DNA of 64,000 bases from positions 39,074,107 through 39,138,106 of the forward strand of contig CM042091.1 of the NCBI GenBank assembly GCA_023512835.1. The letters are read 5' to 3'. Made by a program: the position numbers and the translations under genes. Shown piece by piece: positions 46,967 through 58,248 of the stretch. The notes beneath the pieces are model-generated. The model saw only the letters and a program-made list of their open reading frames with translations. It was not told the origin of the DNA and did no database searches. Source of the DNA: Taxillus chinensis. Taxonomy: Eukaryota; Streptophyta; Magnoliopsida; Santalales; Loranthaceae. Position 1 is the stretch's first letter. Each line of letters opens with the position of its first letter.

Positions 46967-48869
46967 CGATGAGCTTGGTCATGCTATTGAGCTTGTAGAG
47001 AGAGAAAGAGACACTCGTAGAGAGAGATTGTAAGGTTCGAAGTTGGTCGGGGGAGAGAGAAAGAGAAAGAGACGAGAATCAAAAGAGAGAGAGAGAGAGA
47101 GTTCTAGGGTTAGGGTTCGAGTTTGAAAATGACGAACTTACCTTTGAGCTCCGTCTCTATCAGTGACTTATATGTGAGTTGAGAAGTGTATCGTAGAAGT
47201 CACTCACTCTGTCAGTTCGTCTTCATGGTCCGCGTTCTTTTCTCTGACCCGTCTTTTGATTATCCGGATCCACCAGATGGAATATTCAAGCAATGAATCC
47301 ACGTCACCCCTTAAGTCGGTGTAACTCCCATTTTAAGTGCACAGTGACGTGCTGACGTGTCTGCGATGCTTGAATCGTAAGTGACAAACTCCATCTCGCT
47401 TCGATACTTTGGGCTATGACTCTACGAAGCTGTATTAGGATGCTTCGAGGCTACGACCCTCGAGGCTACGACCCTCGAGGCTTCAAAGCAGCAGTCTTCG
47501 ATCCCGCAGTTCTTCGATGCAGTTTGCTTCGAGGTCGACTGCGAATTCAGCGAGCGGTGGATTTCTTTGGACTTTTTCAACACTTAACAACACACATGAG
47601 ATGCATATGACAATTCACATTATATTATTCATGATGAACAATGTTGTGAGTGGAATTGAAATTACATATCCAAAACTTGATTTCTTTCATCCGTAATACC
47701 TGGTTTACATGTATGCCTACTGCATCACTACCATTCAACTCTCCATTTACCTTAGAAATGACTAAGTACTTCATCACACTACATCTTGTGCGAGAAAATG
47801 ATTACTATGTTAACATAGCAACCAAGAAACCATGATTTATCAATTGTAACAACCCGGTCATGAATTCGAGTCTCCTCACATATTTAGCAAAACTCACTCA
47901 GTGGAGGCCTCACCCTCTCACTCTCGGATCAGCATGTGAGTTTGATTCAGGAACTAGAATTATACTGTTTGGTAAGCTCATGGTCAATCGAATCTTACCA
48001 TAACCCTGATCCAACAATGATTTTCAATTTAGCATAGATGACTTGAGAGACAAGATGGCCCTATTGAGAATCAGAACACACACTCTATCCTTGTCTAATT
48101 TACAACACAAGTATAGGTAGAGTTTGGAGATTGATCATTCGGATTGTCTGCGTGAGTTGTCTCTTTGCTTTTGTAGAGCACCAATTTTCGGCGCTTATTT
48201 ATGAGCCTTTTTACAAGGACGGAGCTTAACGCAATCTCTTTTTGAATCACATGATCATACAATTTTACCTCCATCTATTACTCTATCAGAGACACAAGCG
48301 GGAGAATAGTGAGGACTCCCCTTAAGATAGGAAGTCAATCTATTGTCTAGCTTTTGCTTTTTTCACCTTGCCTTTTTCTAGTGAAAGGTAGTGGCTCTTC
48401 TTAAGTAATAGGCTTTTTTATGATTCTCAAATACTACGGTCTCAATCATCCTTTAAGCATTAAATCATTGAGGATCCTTTCTGTGCAAGCCAACAAGTAC
48501 CATGAGATACAACAGTTTTTGCTAGTTAATGAAAGCAATACCACACAGGTGATATTTACTTAGAATAAAATGACTAGTAGTGGGAATATCATTTAATTTA
48601 ACATAATAGGAATTGCACTCATTTCACTCAAGACTTGAGGATTCATGACAAGGTTGCACAAAAGACTCGAACCAGGGTTCAGAGGTGGCAAGTTTCATCC
48701 ATGTGATTTCTCACTTTCCCGCAGTAGATATGCATGACTCACACTTAGCCATTACTAATTTTCATGGAGATATAAATAGTTATTAACATTGTCATACTTA
48801 TGTTCATGCACCAGGTAATTAGGTTGAAATGAAACACAAGACATCTTTGTGAGACTTATGAATTTAAAT
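46967..48869. other. Spacer between RNase H and the third ORF
   Basis: No coding signal. It holds a (GA)n tract at 47082-47103, CT-rich leader sequence for the third ORF, and a 15-bp tandem repeat TCGAGGCTACGACCC at 47442-47480. 47840-48750 looks like element-specific noncoding DNA. Confidence 0.5.
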
Positions 48870-49508
48870 CTAACATGCCAAGTTTTGTCGAAGTTCATTG
48901 AACCTGGCTTCTTGCAGTGGTTTGGTGAATATGTCGGCAAGCTGGTCATCAGTGGATATGTACTCCAGGGAAATGTCTTTCTTTAGCACATGATCACGTA
49001 TGAAGTGATGTCTGACCTCAATGTGCTTGGTTTTGGGATGCATGACAGGATTGTTGGAGATTGCAATGGCACTTGTATTGTCACAATACAGAGGCACGAC
49101 CTTCAAGTCAAACCCATAATCTAAAAGTTGACTAGCCATCCAAAGCAATTGAGCACAACAGCTTCCCGCAGCAATATATTCAGCTTCAGCTATGGAGGTT
49201 GAAACTGAATTCTGTTTCTTACTAAACCAGGATACAAGTCTATTGCCTAAAAGTTGGCATGTTCCACTTGTGCTCTTTCTATCAATCCTGCATCCGGCAA
49301 AGTCTGCATCTGAATATCCTCTCAGTTTAAAATCAGACTCTCTTGGATACCGTAGTCCCAAATTCTCAGTTCCCTTAAGATACCGCATAATCCTCTTGAC
49401 ATGTGACAAGTGGGATTCCTTGGGATTAGCTTGGTATTTGGCACAGATGCATGTTACAAATATTATGTCAGGTTTGCTTGCTGTCAGGTACAGCAAGGAT
49501 CCAATCAT
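48870..49508 (-). pseudogene. Sirevirus-like RNase H
   Basis: A 212-codon open frame encodes the RT-RNase H connection and RNase H, with YSDADFAGC, SIAEAEYIAAGSC, LYCDNTSAI and the terminal ADIFTKPLQ. It is itself uninterrupted but is separated from RT by a frame change near 49505. Confidence 0.88.
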
Positions 49509-50404
49509 GCTTCTGTATTCTGAGATATCACCTCCTTGCCTGCTTCATCCATATCCAGTTTGGCGTTTGTAGGAATGAGAGGTTTCATGTGTGTCAGATC
49601 AGTCATCTTAAACTTCTTCAGAATCTCCTTTGTGTATTTGGTTTGACTGATAAAGATCCCATCCTCCAACTGCTTGACCTCCAATCCAAGGAAGAATGAG
49701 AGTTCTCCCATCATACTCATTTCATATTCACTTTTCATTAGATGGGAGAAGTCTTCACATTGCTTTTTGTCCCTTGATCCGAAAATGATGTCATCCACAT
49801 AAATTTGGACTATCAAGGGTGATCCTTTTCCTTCCTTGAGAAATAGTGTGGGGTCAATTTTGCCTTTTCTGAACTTATTTTTGATCAGAAACTCTAACAA
49901 TGTTTCATACCACGCTCTGGGAGCTTGTTTTAGTCCATAAAGAGCCTTTTTCAGTTTGTATACTTTGTGCTCTTGGTTTGGCTCTAGAAATCCGGATGGT
50001 TGTTCAACATAAACTTCTTCTTGGAGGTCTCCATTCAAGAAAGCACTCTTGACATCCATATGATAAACTTTGAAGTCCTTGAATGCTGCATATGCTAAGA
50101 ACATGCGAATGGCCTCCAGTCTAGCAAGCGGTGCAAAGGTTTCATCATAGTCGATTCCTTCTTCTTGTCTCGTACCCTTTTGAAATCGGTCCGGCCTTGT
50201 TTCGATTACAACACCATCAGCATCAAGTTTGTTTCTGAAAATCCATTTCACGCCAATGACTTGCTGTGATCTGGGCCTGTTGACCAACTCCCATACTTTT
50301 TGTCTTTTGAACTGATTTAATTCTTCTTGCATTGCATCAATCCAATGGTGATCCTGAACTGCATCATCAACTGATTTTGGCTCCACTTGTGATAGGAAAC
50401 ACAT
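49505..50404 (-). pseudogene. Sirevirus-like reverse transcriptase
   Basis: It encodes a nearly whole copia [62 protein letters not shown] and the catalytic YVDDIIFGS (about 49787-49813). A pair of compensating frameshifts garbles about 12 residues ([12 protein letters not shown]) before [11 protein letters not shown], where the duplicate at 51834 reads normally. This is the downstream copy of the duplicated segment. Confidence 0.85.
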
Positions 50405-50652
50405 ATACAGATTTTCATGGAGTGTGGCAGCCCTTGTTTTAACTCGTGCAATAGGATCTCCAATTATCAGTTCAGAAGGGTGGTCCTTTTAACCTTCTTC
50501 TTGTCTTTGGAAGGTCTTCTCTTTCTTCATGGTGAATGCCCAATTGCTCAATGTCAGGTTCTTGAGCTGGTAGAAGTGGCAGAGTCTGAACAGGTTAAAT
50601 GTTAGAGTCATGGTTTTCTGCTGATTTTTTACTTGGTTTCTCGAGAACCGGT

Positions 50653-51366
50653 TCATCTCTTGTGTTCATCGAGGTTGGGTGCATCTTCCATTGATTCTGT
50701 TGTAGGGGGATTATCTGTGTCTTGGTCTTCTACAATGACAATGTCCTGCACTTCATTTACATTTGGGTCTCCTTTCTGCATTCCATGGTTAGTTTCATCA
50801 AAAGAAACATGAATAGACTCTTCAACAACTTTGGTTCTTCTATTAAATACACGATAAGCCTTGCTGGTCATGGAATATCCAACAAGATATCCATAATCTG
50901 ATTTGGCATCAAACTTGTTCAAGTAATCCTTGCCATTGTTCAGAATGTAGCAAGTACACCTGAAGATCCTTAGGTGATCAATGTTTGGTCTCCTTCCCTT
51001 CCATAACTCATAGGGTGTTTTCATGGCTCGTTTGTTAATTAGAGTTCTATTTTGTACATAACAAGCAGTGGCAACAACTTCAGCCCATAGGGATTTTGGG
51101 AACTGAGCTCTTGTCAACATGGTTCTAGCTGCTTCAACTAATGTTCGATTCTTTCTTTCAGCTACTCCATTTTGTTATGGAGTTCTTGGTGCTGAGAAAT
51201 TATGCTGGATACCATGTTCAGTACAAAACTTTAACATATCGAAAAATTCAAATTCCTTGCCATGATCGCTACGAATGTACTTAATAGAGAGACTCTTAAC
51301 ATTTGTGACCCAATTGAAGAGTTCAACAAGATTCTCAAATGTTTCAGTTTTATTTTTGAGAAACAT
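50653..51366 (-). pseudogene. Integrase core, copy 2
   Basis: The frames at 51366-51175 and 51120-50653 encode IKYIRSDHGKEFEF, the NGVAERKNRTL-like box (with a TAA), LTRAQFPKSLWAE, TPYELWKGRRPNIDHLRIF and YLVGYSMTSKAYRVFNRRT. The first core Asp is in VVDDYARYTW just upstream (about 51390). This copy is followed by the more complete RT. Confidence 0.82.
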
Positions 51367-51543
51367 GACCCATGTGTATCTGGCATAGTCATCTACTACT
51401 GCAAGAAAGTATCATGCACCAAATAAGGAAGACACATTTATTGGTCCACATAGGTCCATGTGCAGAAGTTCGAGTGGTTGTGTGATTGAGGTCTCCATTC
51501 AAGAAAGTATCGTCCATTTATTGGTCCACATAGGAAGACACAT

Positions 51544-51834
51544 TTATTGGTCCACATAGACTTCTTCTTGGAGGTCTCCATTCAAGAAAGCACTCTTGAC
51601 ATCCATATGATAAACTTTGAAGTCCTTGAATGTTGCATATGCTAAGAACATGCGGATGGCCTCCAGTCTAGCAACTAGTGCAAAGGTTTCATCATAGTCG
51701 ATTCCTTCTTCTTGTCTGTATCCTTTTGCAACCAGTCTGGCCTTGTTTCTGATTACAACACCACCAGTATCATGTTTATTTCTGAAAATCCATTTCACGC
51801 CAATGACTTGCTGTGATCTGGGCCTGTTGACCAA
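51544..51834 (-). pseudogene. Truncated RT, copy 1
   Basis: A 96-codon frame with [38 protein letters not shown] and [20 protein letters not shown]. It stops where the duplication junction returns to integrase sequence, so it lacks the YVDD box. Confidence 0.82.
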
Positions 51835-52173
51835 CTCCCATACTTTTTATCTTTTGAACTGATTTAATTCTTCTTGCATCGCATCAATCCAATAGTGATC
51901 CTGAACTCCATCATCAATTGATTTTGGCTCCACTTGTGATAGGAAACACATATAAAGATTTTCATGGAGTGTGGCAGCCCTTGTTTTAACTCGTGCAGCA
52001 GGATCTCCTATTATCAGTTCAGAAGGGTGGTCCTTTAACCTTCTCCTTGCCTTTGGAAGGTCTTCTCTTTCTTCATGATGAATGCCCGATTGCTCAATGT
52101 CAGGTTCTTGGGCTGGTGGAAGTGGCAGAGATTGAACAGGTTGAGTGTAAAGGTCATGATTTTCTGATGAGTT

Positions 52174-52980
52174 TTAACTTGGTTCCGCAGCAACCGGTTC
52201 AGCTCTGTGTTCATCAGGTTCGGGTGCATCTTCCATTGATTCTGTTGTAGTGGGATTATCTGTGTCTTGGTCTTCTACAATGACAATGTCCTGCACTTCA
52301 TTTACATTTGGGTCTCCTTTCTGCATTCCATGGTTAGTCTCATCAAAAGAAACATGAATAGACTCTTCAACGACTTTGGTTCTTCTATTAAATACACGAT
52401 AAGCCTTGCTGGTCATGGAATATCCAACAAGATATCCATAATCTGATTTGGCATCAAACTTGTTCAAGTAATCCTTGCCATTGTTCAGAATGTAGCAAGT
52501 ACACCTGAAGATCCTTAGGTGATCAATGTTTAGTCTCCTTCCCTTCCATAACTCATAGGGTGTTTTCATGGCTCGTTTGTTAATTAGAGTTCTGTTTTGT
52601 ACATAACAAGCAGTGGCAATAGCTTCAACCCATAGGGATTTTGGGAACTGAGCTCTTGTCAACATGGTTCTAGCTGCTTCAACTAATGTTCGATTCTTTC
52701 TTTCAGCCACTCCATTTTGTTGTGGAGTTCTTGGTGTTGAGAAATTATGCTGGATACCATGTTCAGTAACTCTAACATATCAAAAAATTCAAATTCCTTG
52801 CCATAATCGCTACGAATGTACTTAATAGAGAGACTCTTAACATTTGTGACCCAATTGAAAAGTTCAACAAGATTCTCAAATTTTCAGTTTTGTTTTTGAG
52901 AAACATGACCCATGTGTATCTGGTATAGTCATCTACTACTGCAAGAAAGTATCATGCACCAGAGAAGGAAGACACATTTA
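52174..52980 (-). pseudogene. Integrase core, copy 1
   Basis: The frame 52710-52174 encodes AERKNRTLVEAARTMLTRAQ through YGYLVGYSMTSKAY and an acidic tail. Upstream scraps hold the core Asp region in broken frames. It is nearly identical to 51180-50653. Confidence 0.82.
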
Positions 52981-53038
52981 TTGGTCCACATAGGTCCATG
53001 TGCAGAAGTTCGAGTGGTTGTGTGATTGAAGTTTTTAT

Positions 53039-53600
53039 CTACACTCTTAAAGAATGTTTAATCTGCTTACCTAGCTGACAATCCCTATAAGAGTGTTCTT
53101 TCTCATAAACATGCTTGGGTAAGCCCTCAACCAAATCCAGAGATGCCAGTTTAGACATAGTCTTAAAGTTTAAATGACCAAATCTCTTGTGCCACAACCA
53201 ACAAATGTCAGGTAAAGCTTTGGACAGAAAACAAATTGGTTCATCAGATTGAGCATTACCAAAGACCAACTTGTAGACATTGCCTTGTCTATGTCCATTT
53301 AGCTTCACCTATTTAGAGACAGGGTCCATAACTGTGTAGGTGTGTTTAGTGAACAAAACTTCATAACCCTTGTTACACAATTGACTTATGCTCAACAGGT
53401 TATGTTTAAGACCTTGAACAATAGATACATTCTGAATGCACACAGAACAATTAGAGAGAGTATCCTTACCAACAATCTTAACCTTTTTATTATCCCCGAA
53501 AGTGACAGATGAAGCTGCAACCTCCCTTACCTCACTCAATAGAGAAGCATCATCTGTCATGTGCACAGAACAGGCACTGTCAAGATACCACTGGCTGGAA
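53039..53600 (-). pseudogene. Sirevirus-like protease and GAG-pre-integrase
   Basis: The protease motif WYLDSACSVHMT lies at about 53590-53555 (DSAC at 53581-53570). Then follows SNCSVCIQNVSIVQGLKHNLLSISQLC, a TAG near 53309, and CWLWHKRFGHLNFKTMSKL. The zinc-binding Cys pair is reduced to one (DCQLGKQ). Confidence 0.82.
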
Positions 53601-53723
53601 TTGATCTTTTGTTTCTAGTGGCTGCTTTCAGCTTCAGGTACCTGTTCCTGCACAATGAGCAACTAAGTCTTGGGGGCCCAATTAAGATTGGGCTTTGGGT
53701 AAGTGAAAACTACAGTAGATAAT

Positions 53724-56261
53724 TTAGGTTTCCAAAAAGAAGGAGCAAAAAAAAAATGCTAATCTTGGTGATCCTTTATTAGATTTATTAGCAGGGTTAA
53801 TCTTTAGATTTTCAGCATGTTTTCCTTCCTTATTGTTGTCTTTGGCAGCTTTAGTAGGCACAGGTTTGACAGTTTTCTTCACAGGCTTGGTCTTTAAGTC
53901 TTTTGAATGGGTAGCCTGTGTGTGCCTGGTATGTTTCTTCCTATCATAGTTGCTGTTGCACTGCAGATTTTTAATGAAATTAAGCTGTTTAAGGTTTACC
54001 CTGATTTCTGTGGCAATCTCCTTCATAAGATACTCAGGGTAGAATCTGCACTGATAGGAGAGGTGTCCAACTTCACAGTAGATGGGGCATGTGACAGGTT
54101 TAGGTTGAACACTCTGTCTCAAGGGTTTTGCTGGAGTGTTAAGAGGTTTCCTAGGTTTTCTCACATATCCTAGACCGTTCTTAACTCTTCCATTAGAGAC
54201 AAACTTAGGCTGGAGGGCAGCAGCCTTGCTGGATGAACCAGTCTCAAATGTAGTAGTGTGTCTACTTGGTTTTGTCTCTGAGATAAATACACCCTTACCC
54301 TTGCATTGGGATGTAGAGGACAGGTTGACTGAAGGTTCAGCATTGAGTTCTTTCTTAGCAACTACTGCATCACTGTCCTGAGATGCAACAGTACCTAGGT
54401 CTTTGATTTCGGGTGTTCTTGGTTTGGGTGAACTAGTAACAGCCATTGATACCTCCTTTCCACAATCAACGAGCACACTGCCAGCAGGAACAAAGCCAGC
54501 AAGACACTTGGTCTGTACAGGGTAAGTCTGGGCCTTGGCTATTTGGTCTTTAGAGAAACCTAGACCTAAGGCTAGACCTTTAACATCTAGAGTAGTCCTA
54601 AAGTGGGCTGCAATCTTAGCAGAGTCTTGCAACTTTTTACTGATTTGTCTTTCTTTTTCCAGTTCTGTTTTGGTTTCAGCTAGTTCCTTTTCAAGCCTAT
54701 CGATGTCTTTATTAGCCATTTTTAGTTGACTAGTTTTGTCTAAAAGATCATCGTGTGTGCTTCTCATCTCACTCACTTCAGCTCTTAATCTTCTCTTTGT
54801 TCTTTCATAATCATTTATAGAGTCTCTATATTCACATGAAAGCCATTACAGTTTAGAATAGTATCTTTCTTTGTCAGCTTTCATAGGAAGAAATTGTTCC
54901 TCTATTTCTTTAAGAGCTCTATAGGTATCTTCATATTCAATGTAGAGCTGTTCATATGTTCTTACCTTGAGGGGAGGTGAATGGTCAGCCATGAAACAGA
55001 TGAGACCTTTTTCCTTCTTCTCCTCATCAGATGATTCTTCTTCCTCCTCAGTTTCACTGTTAAACTTGTTAGTGACAACAGCCTTCTTCCTCTTGTCATC
55101 CTTTCTGCTTGAGGAGCCTTTGGTCTTCTTCTTCTGCCCAGCTGCCTCCTTTTTCTCCCTCTTCATCTTATAACAGTCAGCAGCGATATGGCCAGGCTTG
55201 TTGCAGTGATAGCATTGCAACTTGTCCTTATCTTTTCCCTTAGAGAAAGATGAGGAAGACTGCCTTGCTTTCCTTCTGTAGTTCCCCCTTCTCTTCAGCA
55301 GTTTCTTGATCAGAAATGCCACTTCTTTATCTGAGGCACTATCTGAGCCAAGTTCATCAGCTTCATCTTCTTCCTCTTCTGAAGATGGTTCCCGTGGTTC
55401 GGCAACAACCTTAAAGGCAACAGACTTCTCCTTTTTCTTGGAAGGATTCTCAAATGCCTCAAGCTCTTCTTTTTGCATTTCAAACGTCTTGAGGTCCCCA
55501 TATAATGCTTCCAAGGCACAAGTCTTCCATTCCTTCAGCTGACAGATGGCTGATGTCTTTATCAGCAGTCTCAAGGGTAGAGATCTCAGAAATTTGTCGT
55601 TTTTGTCCTTCTGAGAGATCTCAACGTTATAAGTCTTCATCCGTTGAATCAGACCTGTGAACCGTTTGTAGATACTGTCCAATGACTCTTTCGGTTCACA
55701 TCTGAAGGCTTCATACTCTTGTTTGAGCATAGAGATCTTGTTCTCCCGTATTTGCTCATCTCCTTCGTAGATGAGACAGAGCTTGTCTCATACCTTTTTA
55801 GCAGTCTCAAGATCTTGCACATCTGTGAACATGTCATCATCGAGTGCATAGAAAAGTATGGCTTTTGCCTTGAAGTCGAGCTTTACTTTCCTCTGCTCCA
55901 CCTTAGACCAACTATCTGGGTCTTTCGTCATTAGCCGACCTCTCTGTATACTGTTTGGTGTGAAAGGTCCATTCTTTATTGTTTCCCAGAGATAGGTGTT
56001 GAGCATGTCTAGGTCTGCTCTCATTCTCGCTTTCCACTTGGAAAAGTGCGCAGATGTGCATATAGGTACTTGGGAGGATGAGCCAGGCAAAACATCATAG
56101 AAGTCTTCTTGTTCTTTCTTATTACTGCTGGTACTCGGTTCTTCCTGCTCCTGGTCTCTAGTCGCTCCTTCCTCTGGAACACGACTGGCTTCAAGTTCCT
56201 CAACAGGAACTGGAGCTTGCTCGGGAGCTGGAGCTGCACTGCTGGAATCCATGTCGGCCAT
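53724..56261 (-). pseudogene. Sirevirus-like gag, long form
   Basis: ATG at 56259-56261 opens a frame of about 845 codons, broken only by TGA at 55788 and TAA at 54846. The order is an acidic/Pro-rich N-terminus, gag core (WKARMRADLDMLNTYLWETI, LIQRMKTYNVEIS), an acidic Ser/Glu tract, and a CX2CX4HX4C knuckle (CYHCNKPGHIAADC, about 55220-55179). A Glu/Lys-rich, probably coiled-coil stretch (54950-54600) and a second, imperfect knuckle (CPIYCEVGHLSYQC, about 54095-54050) follow. A run of nine A's at 53749-53757 coincides with a frame change at the end. Two knuckles and the long C-terminal extension are Sirevirus traits. Confidence 0.85.
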
Positions 56262-56302
56262 TAGGGATCTCTACAGAGTTGTAGAACTGCTCTGATACCA
56301 AT

Positions 56303-58248
56303 TGTAGGTCCCAAAGTGAGTTTAGAGGGGGGGGGGGCGAATAGACTTTCTTCGTGTGCGGAAGCTAGACTGTTGGCTGGTTTTGGACTACTCTAGCGAT
56401 GACTTTGATGGAAGTATTTATGGAGAAGATGACAGAAGTATTGTGAGGATAAAGTGAGTGATAATGAACTATCAGACAAAACTGAGATAAGAGTAAATGC
56501 TCTTCTCTCAACAGATCTCAGTTGTGAAAGAGATGGTTTATGATAGATCGAAGTGTGGAAAACAAACAACACTGAGATCAAGACTTAATGAAAGTGCTAG
56601 ATCTTTGATGAACAAGAGATTCGTGAATACTCAAACAGATTGCTCTTGTTCTTGACTCACACGGCGCACAACACTTCTTTAATTTCTCTCAGAGTCTCTC
56701 TTTCTAGTGTTGGAACACTCTGTGTTTAGTTCTGCTTAGGATTCTTTTTCTCTAAGTCCGTCAGAAGTATTTTCTTGTGTTCTCTGTGTTTCCTTCTTTT
56801 GAGAGAGCGGTTAAACTCTTGATTTTGTCATTTTGTGCGTGAGAGATATATTTTTAAGATTAAAGTGCTCGTATGCCATGATGTCCATCCCGACAGACTG
56901 ACTTCTCGCCACCGAAAATGCGGAATGTCAGGGGATGGGTTGATCTGCTTTGATTTGCAGATCAGATGCCCATACTGCATATTTGGCATGCAGTCGATCT
57001 TGACCATTCATCCGTGGATGGTAGTTGGCAGCAATTAATGCGCTCAACTGCTTGGGACGGCGTCGACATGCTGTACAAACCCTAGCCGACAATATCGTTA
57101 AGTAGCTATGTTTAGGGTTGTAATTTTGCCTCGGAGGTAGATGCCTCGTAGGTTCGGTGACTCAAAGATTTCAGTTAGCACCTGTAGAAAGTTGTGAAGT
57201 TTTGCTTCAGGCTTTATGGTGTTTTTGCGAGTCTACAACTCACGTCTTCGAGTCTTCGATGCTAGAGGTCAGGTTGGATTAGCCTTTTGTGTCACTCTGT
57301 TAACTAAAGTTTATGACTCTATGAGTCTGTGACTTTTCGAATAACGCTTAGAGTGACTTCTTCGAGTCTATCTAATCTACCTGTTATTGTAGCTACGAGT
57401 CTACGACCCTAGTTTTGCGGGTCTACGACGTTCGGGTCTCTCAGTTTACTATATTTGACTAAGTGGTCTGAAAATCTTCGACTCTACGAGTCTTCAACTT
57501 CGCTTTTCTTCCTTAGTCTTTCACCGGGCCTCATAAACTGAGTTTCTGTATAGCTACGACCCTTTAGCTACAACTCTCCGCCATCGATCTCCGAGTCTGG
57601 AAGTGTGGCAATTTCTCTATAGTGACTGTGTCCCTTGAGTCTACGAGTCTACGAGTCTACCACCCTTGAGTTACAGTTTTATTTGTTTGCCAGTCTTTAT
57701 AGCATCGACTCTTCAACCTTCAACCTATGAGTCTACGAGTCCAGTTTTCTTAACGGTGTTCGAAGGCTTCAACTCTACAACTTTCAATCTACGAGTCTAC
57801 GAGTCTGGTTTTCTCTACACTGTTTGAAGGCTTCGACTCTGTGACTTTCGATCTACGAGTCTACAAGTCCTGTTTTCTTAACATTGTTCGAAGGTTTTGA
57901 CTCTATGACTCTATGAGTCTTCGAGTCTATGGGTCTACTAGTCTACGAGTCATTTAGCTTTGGTTACTGTTCTTAAAAATTCTTCGACTTTACGAGTCTC
58001 AGAACTTATTGACGCTTACAGTAACACTCACTTTTCCGTACTATGACTCTACGACCTTCGACCCTGGATCTACGAGTCGCAAGGTTCTGTTACTGTTTTG
58101 CCTTGAGTCTATGAGTCTCTTGCTAATACGTCCTATGACAGTTTCACTTCTACGAACTTCGACTCTTCGACCCTTCTACCTTCAGTTCTTTGAGTCTCCA
58201 GACTTAGACTATATTTTGGCAGCTTCATCAAATCCTACATTTGCAACA
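56303..58248 (-). repeat. 5' LTR of the Sirevirus-like element
   Basis: 1,946 bp. The G run at 56326-56336 is longer than in its partner. The word array covers 57150-58200. Confidence 0.88.

Larger units (their letters stand above)
49960..53040 (-). repeat. Tandem duplication of an integrase-RT segment, period about 1.54 kb
   Basis: Copy 1 is roughly 53040-51545 and copy 2 roughly 51500-49960. Landmarks recur at a constant distance: TGCAGAAGTTCGAGTGG at 51461 and 53001 (1,540 bp) and CTTCTTCTTGGAGGTCTCC at 50014 and 51561 (1,547 bp). Each copy runs from the integrase core to the RT 'GDLQEEVYV' box. The junction (51480-51560) carries three copies of TTTATTGGTCCACATAG. The copies are very similar. 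Confidence 0.88.
37964..58248 (-). mobile_element. 20.3-kb Sirevirus-like copia with an extra Ulp1-type ORF
   Basis: The LTRs are 37964-39868 and 56303-58248 (TGTAGGTCCC...CAACA), with a perfect target duplication GAATG at 37959-37963 and 58249-58253. The minus strand reads 5' LTR, primer site (TTGGTATCAGAGC near 56302-56290), gag with a long coiled-coil-like extension, protease, integrase, RT (partly duplicated) and RNase H. A 1.9-kb spacer follows, then a third ORF ending in a C48-type protease signature, the purine tract (AATAGGGGAGAT) and the 3' LTR. Long gag, a CX2CX4HX4C knuckle, a post-pol ORF and large LTRs are SIRE/Maximus features. It is inactivated by stops, frameshifts, the duplication and a 3.7-kb solo-LTR insertion. 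Net of that insertion and the duplication it would be about 15 kb. Confidence 0.88.

Noticed and set aside
55306..55542. Ser-rich plus-strand frame
   Set aside because: Antisense of the acidic tract of gag.
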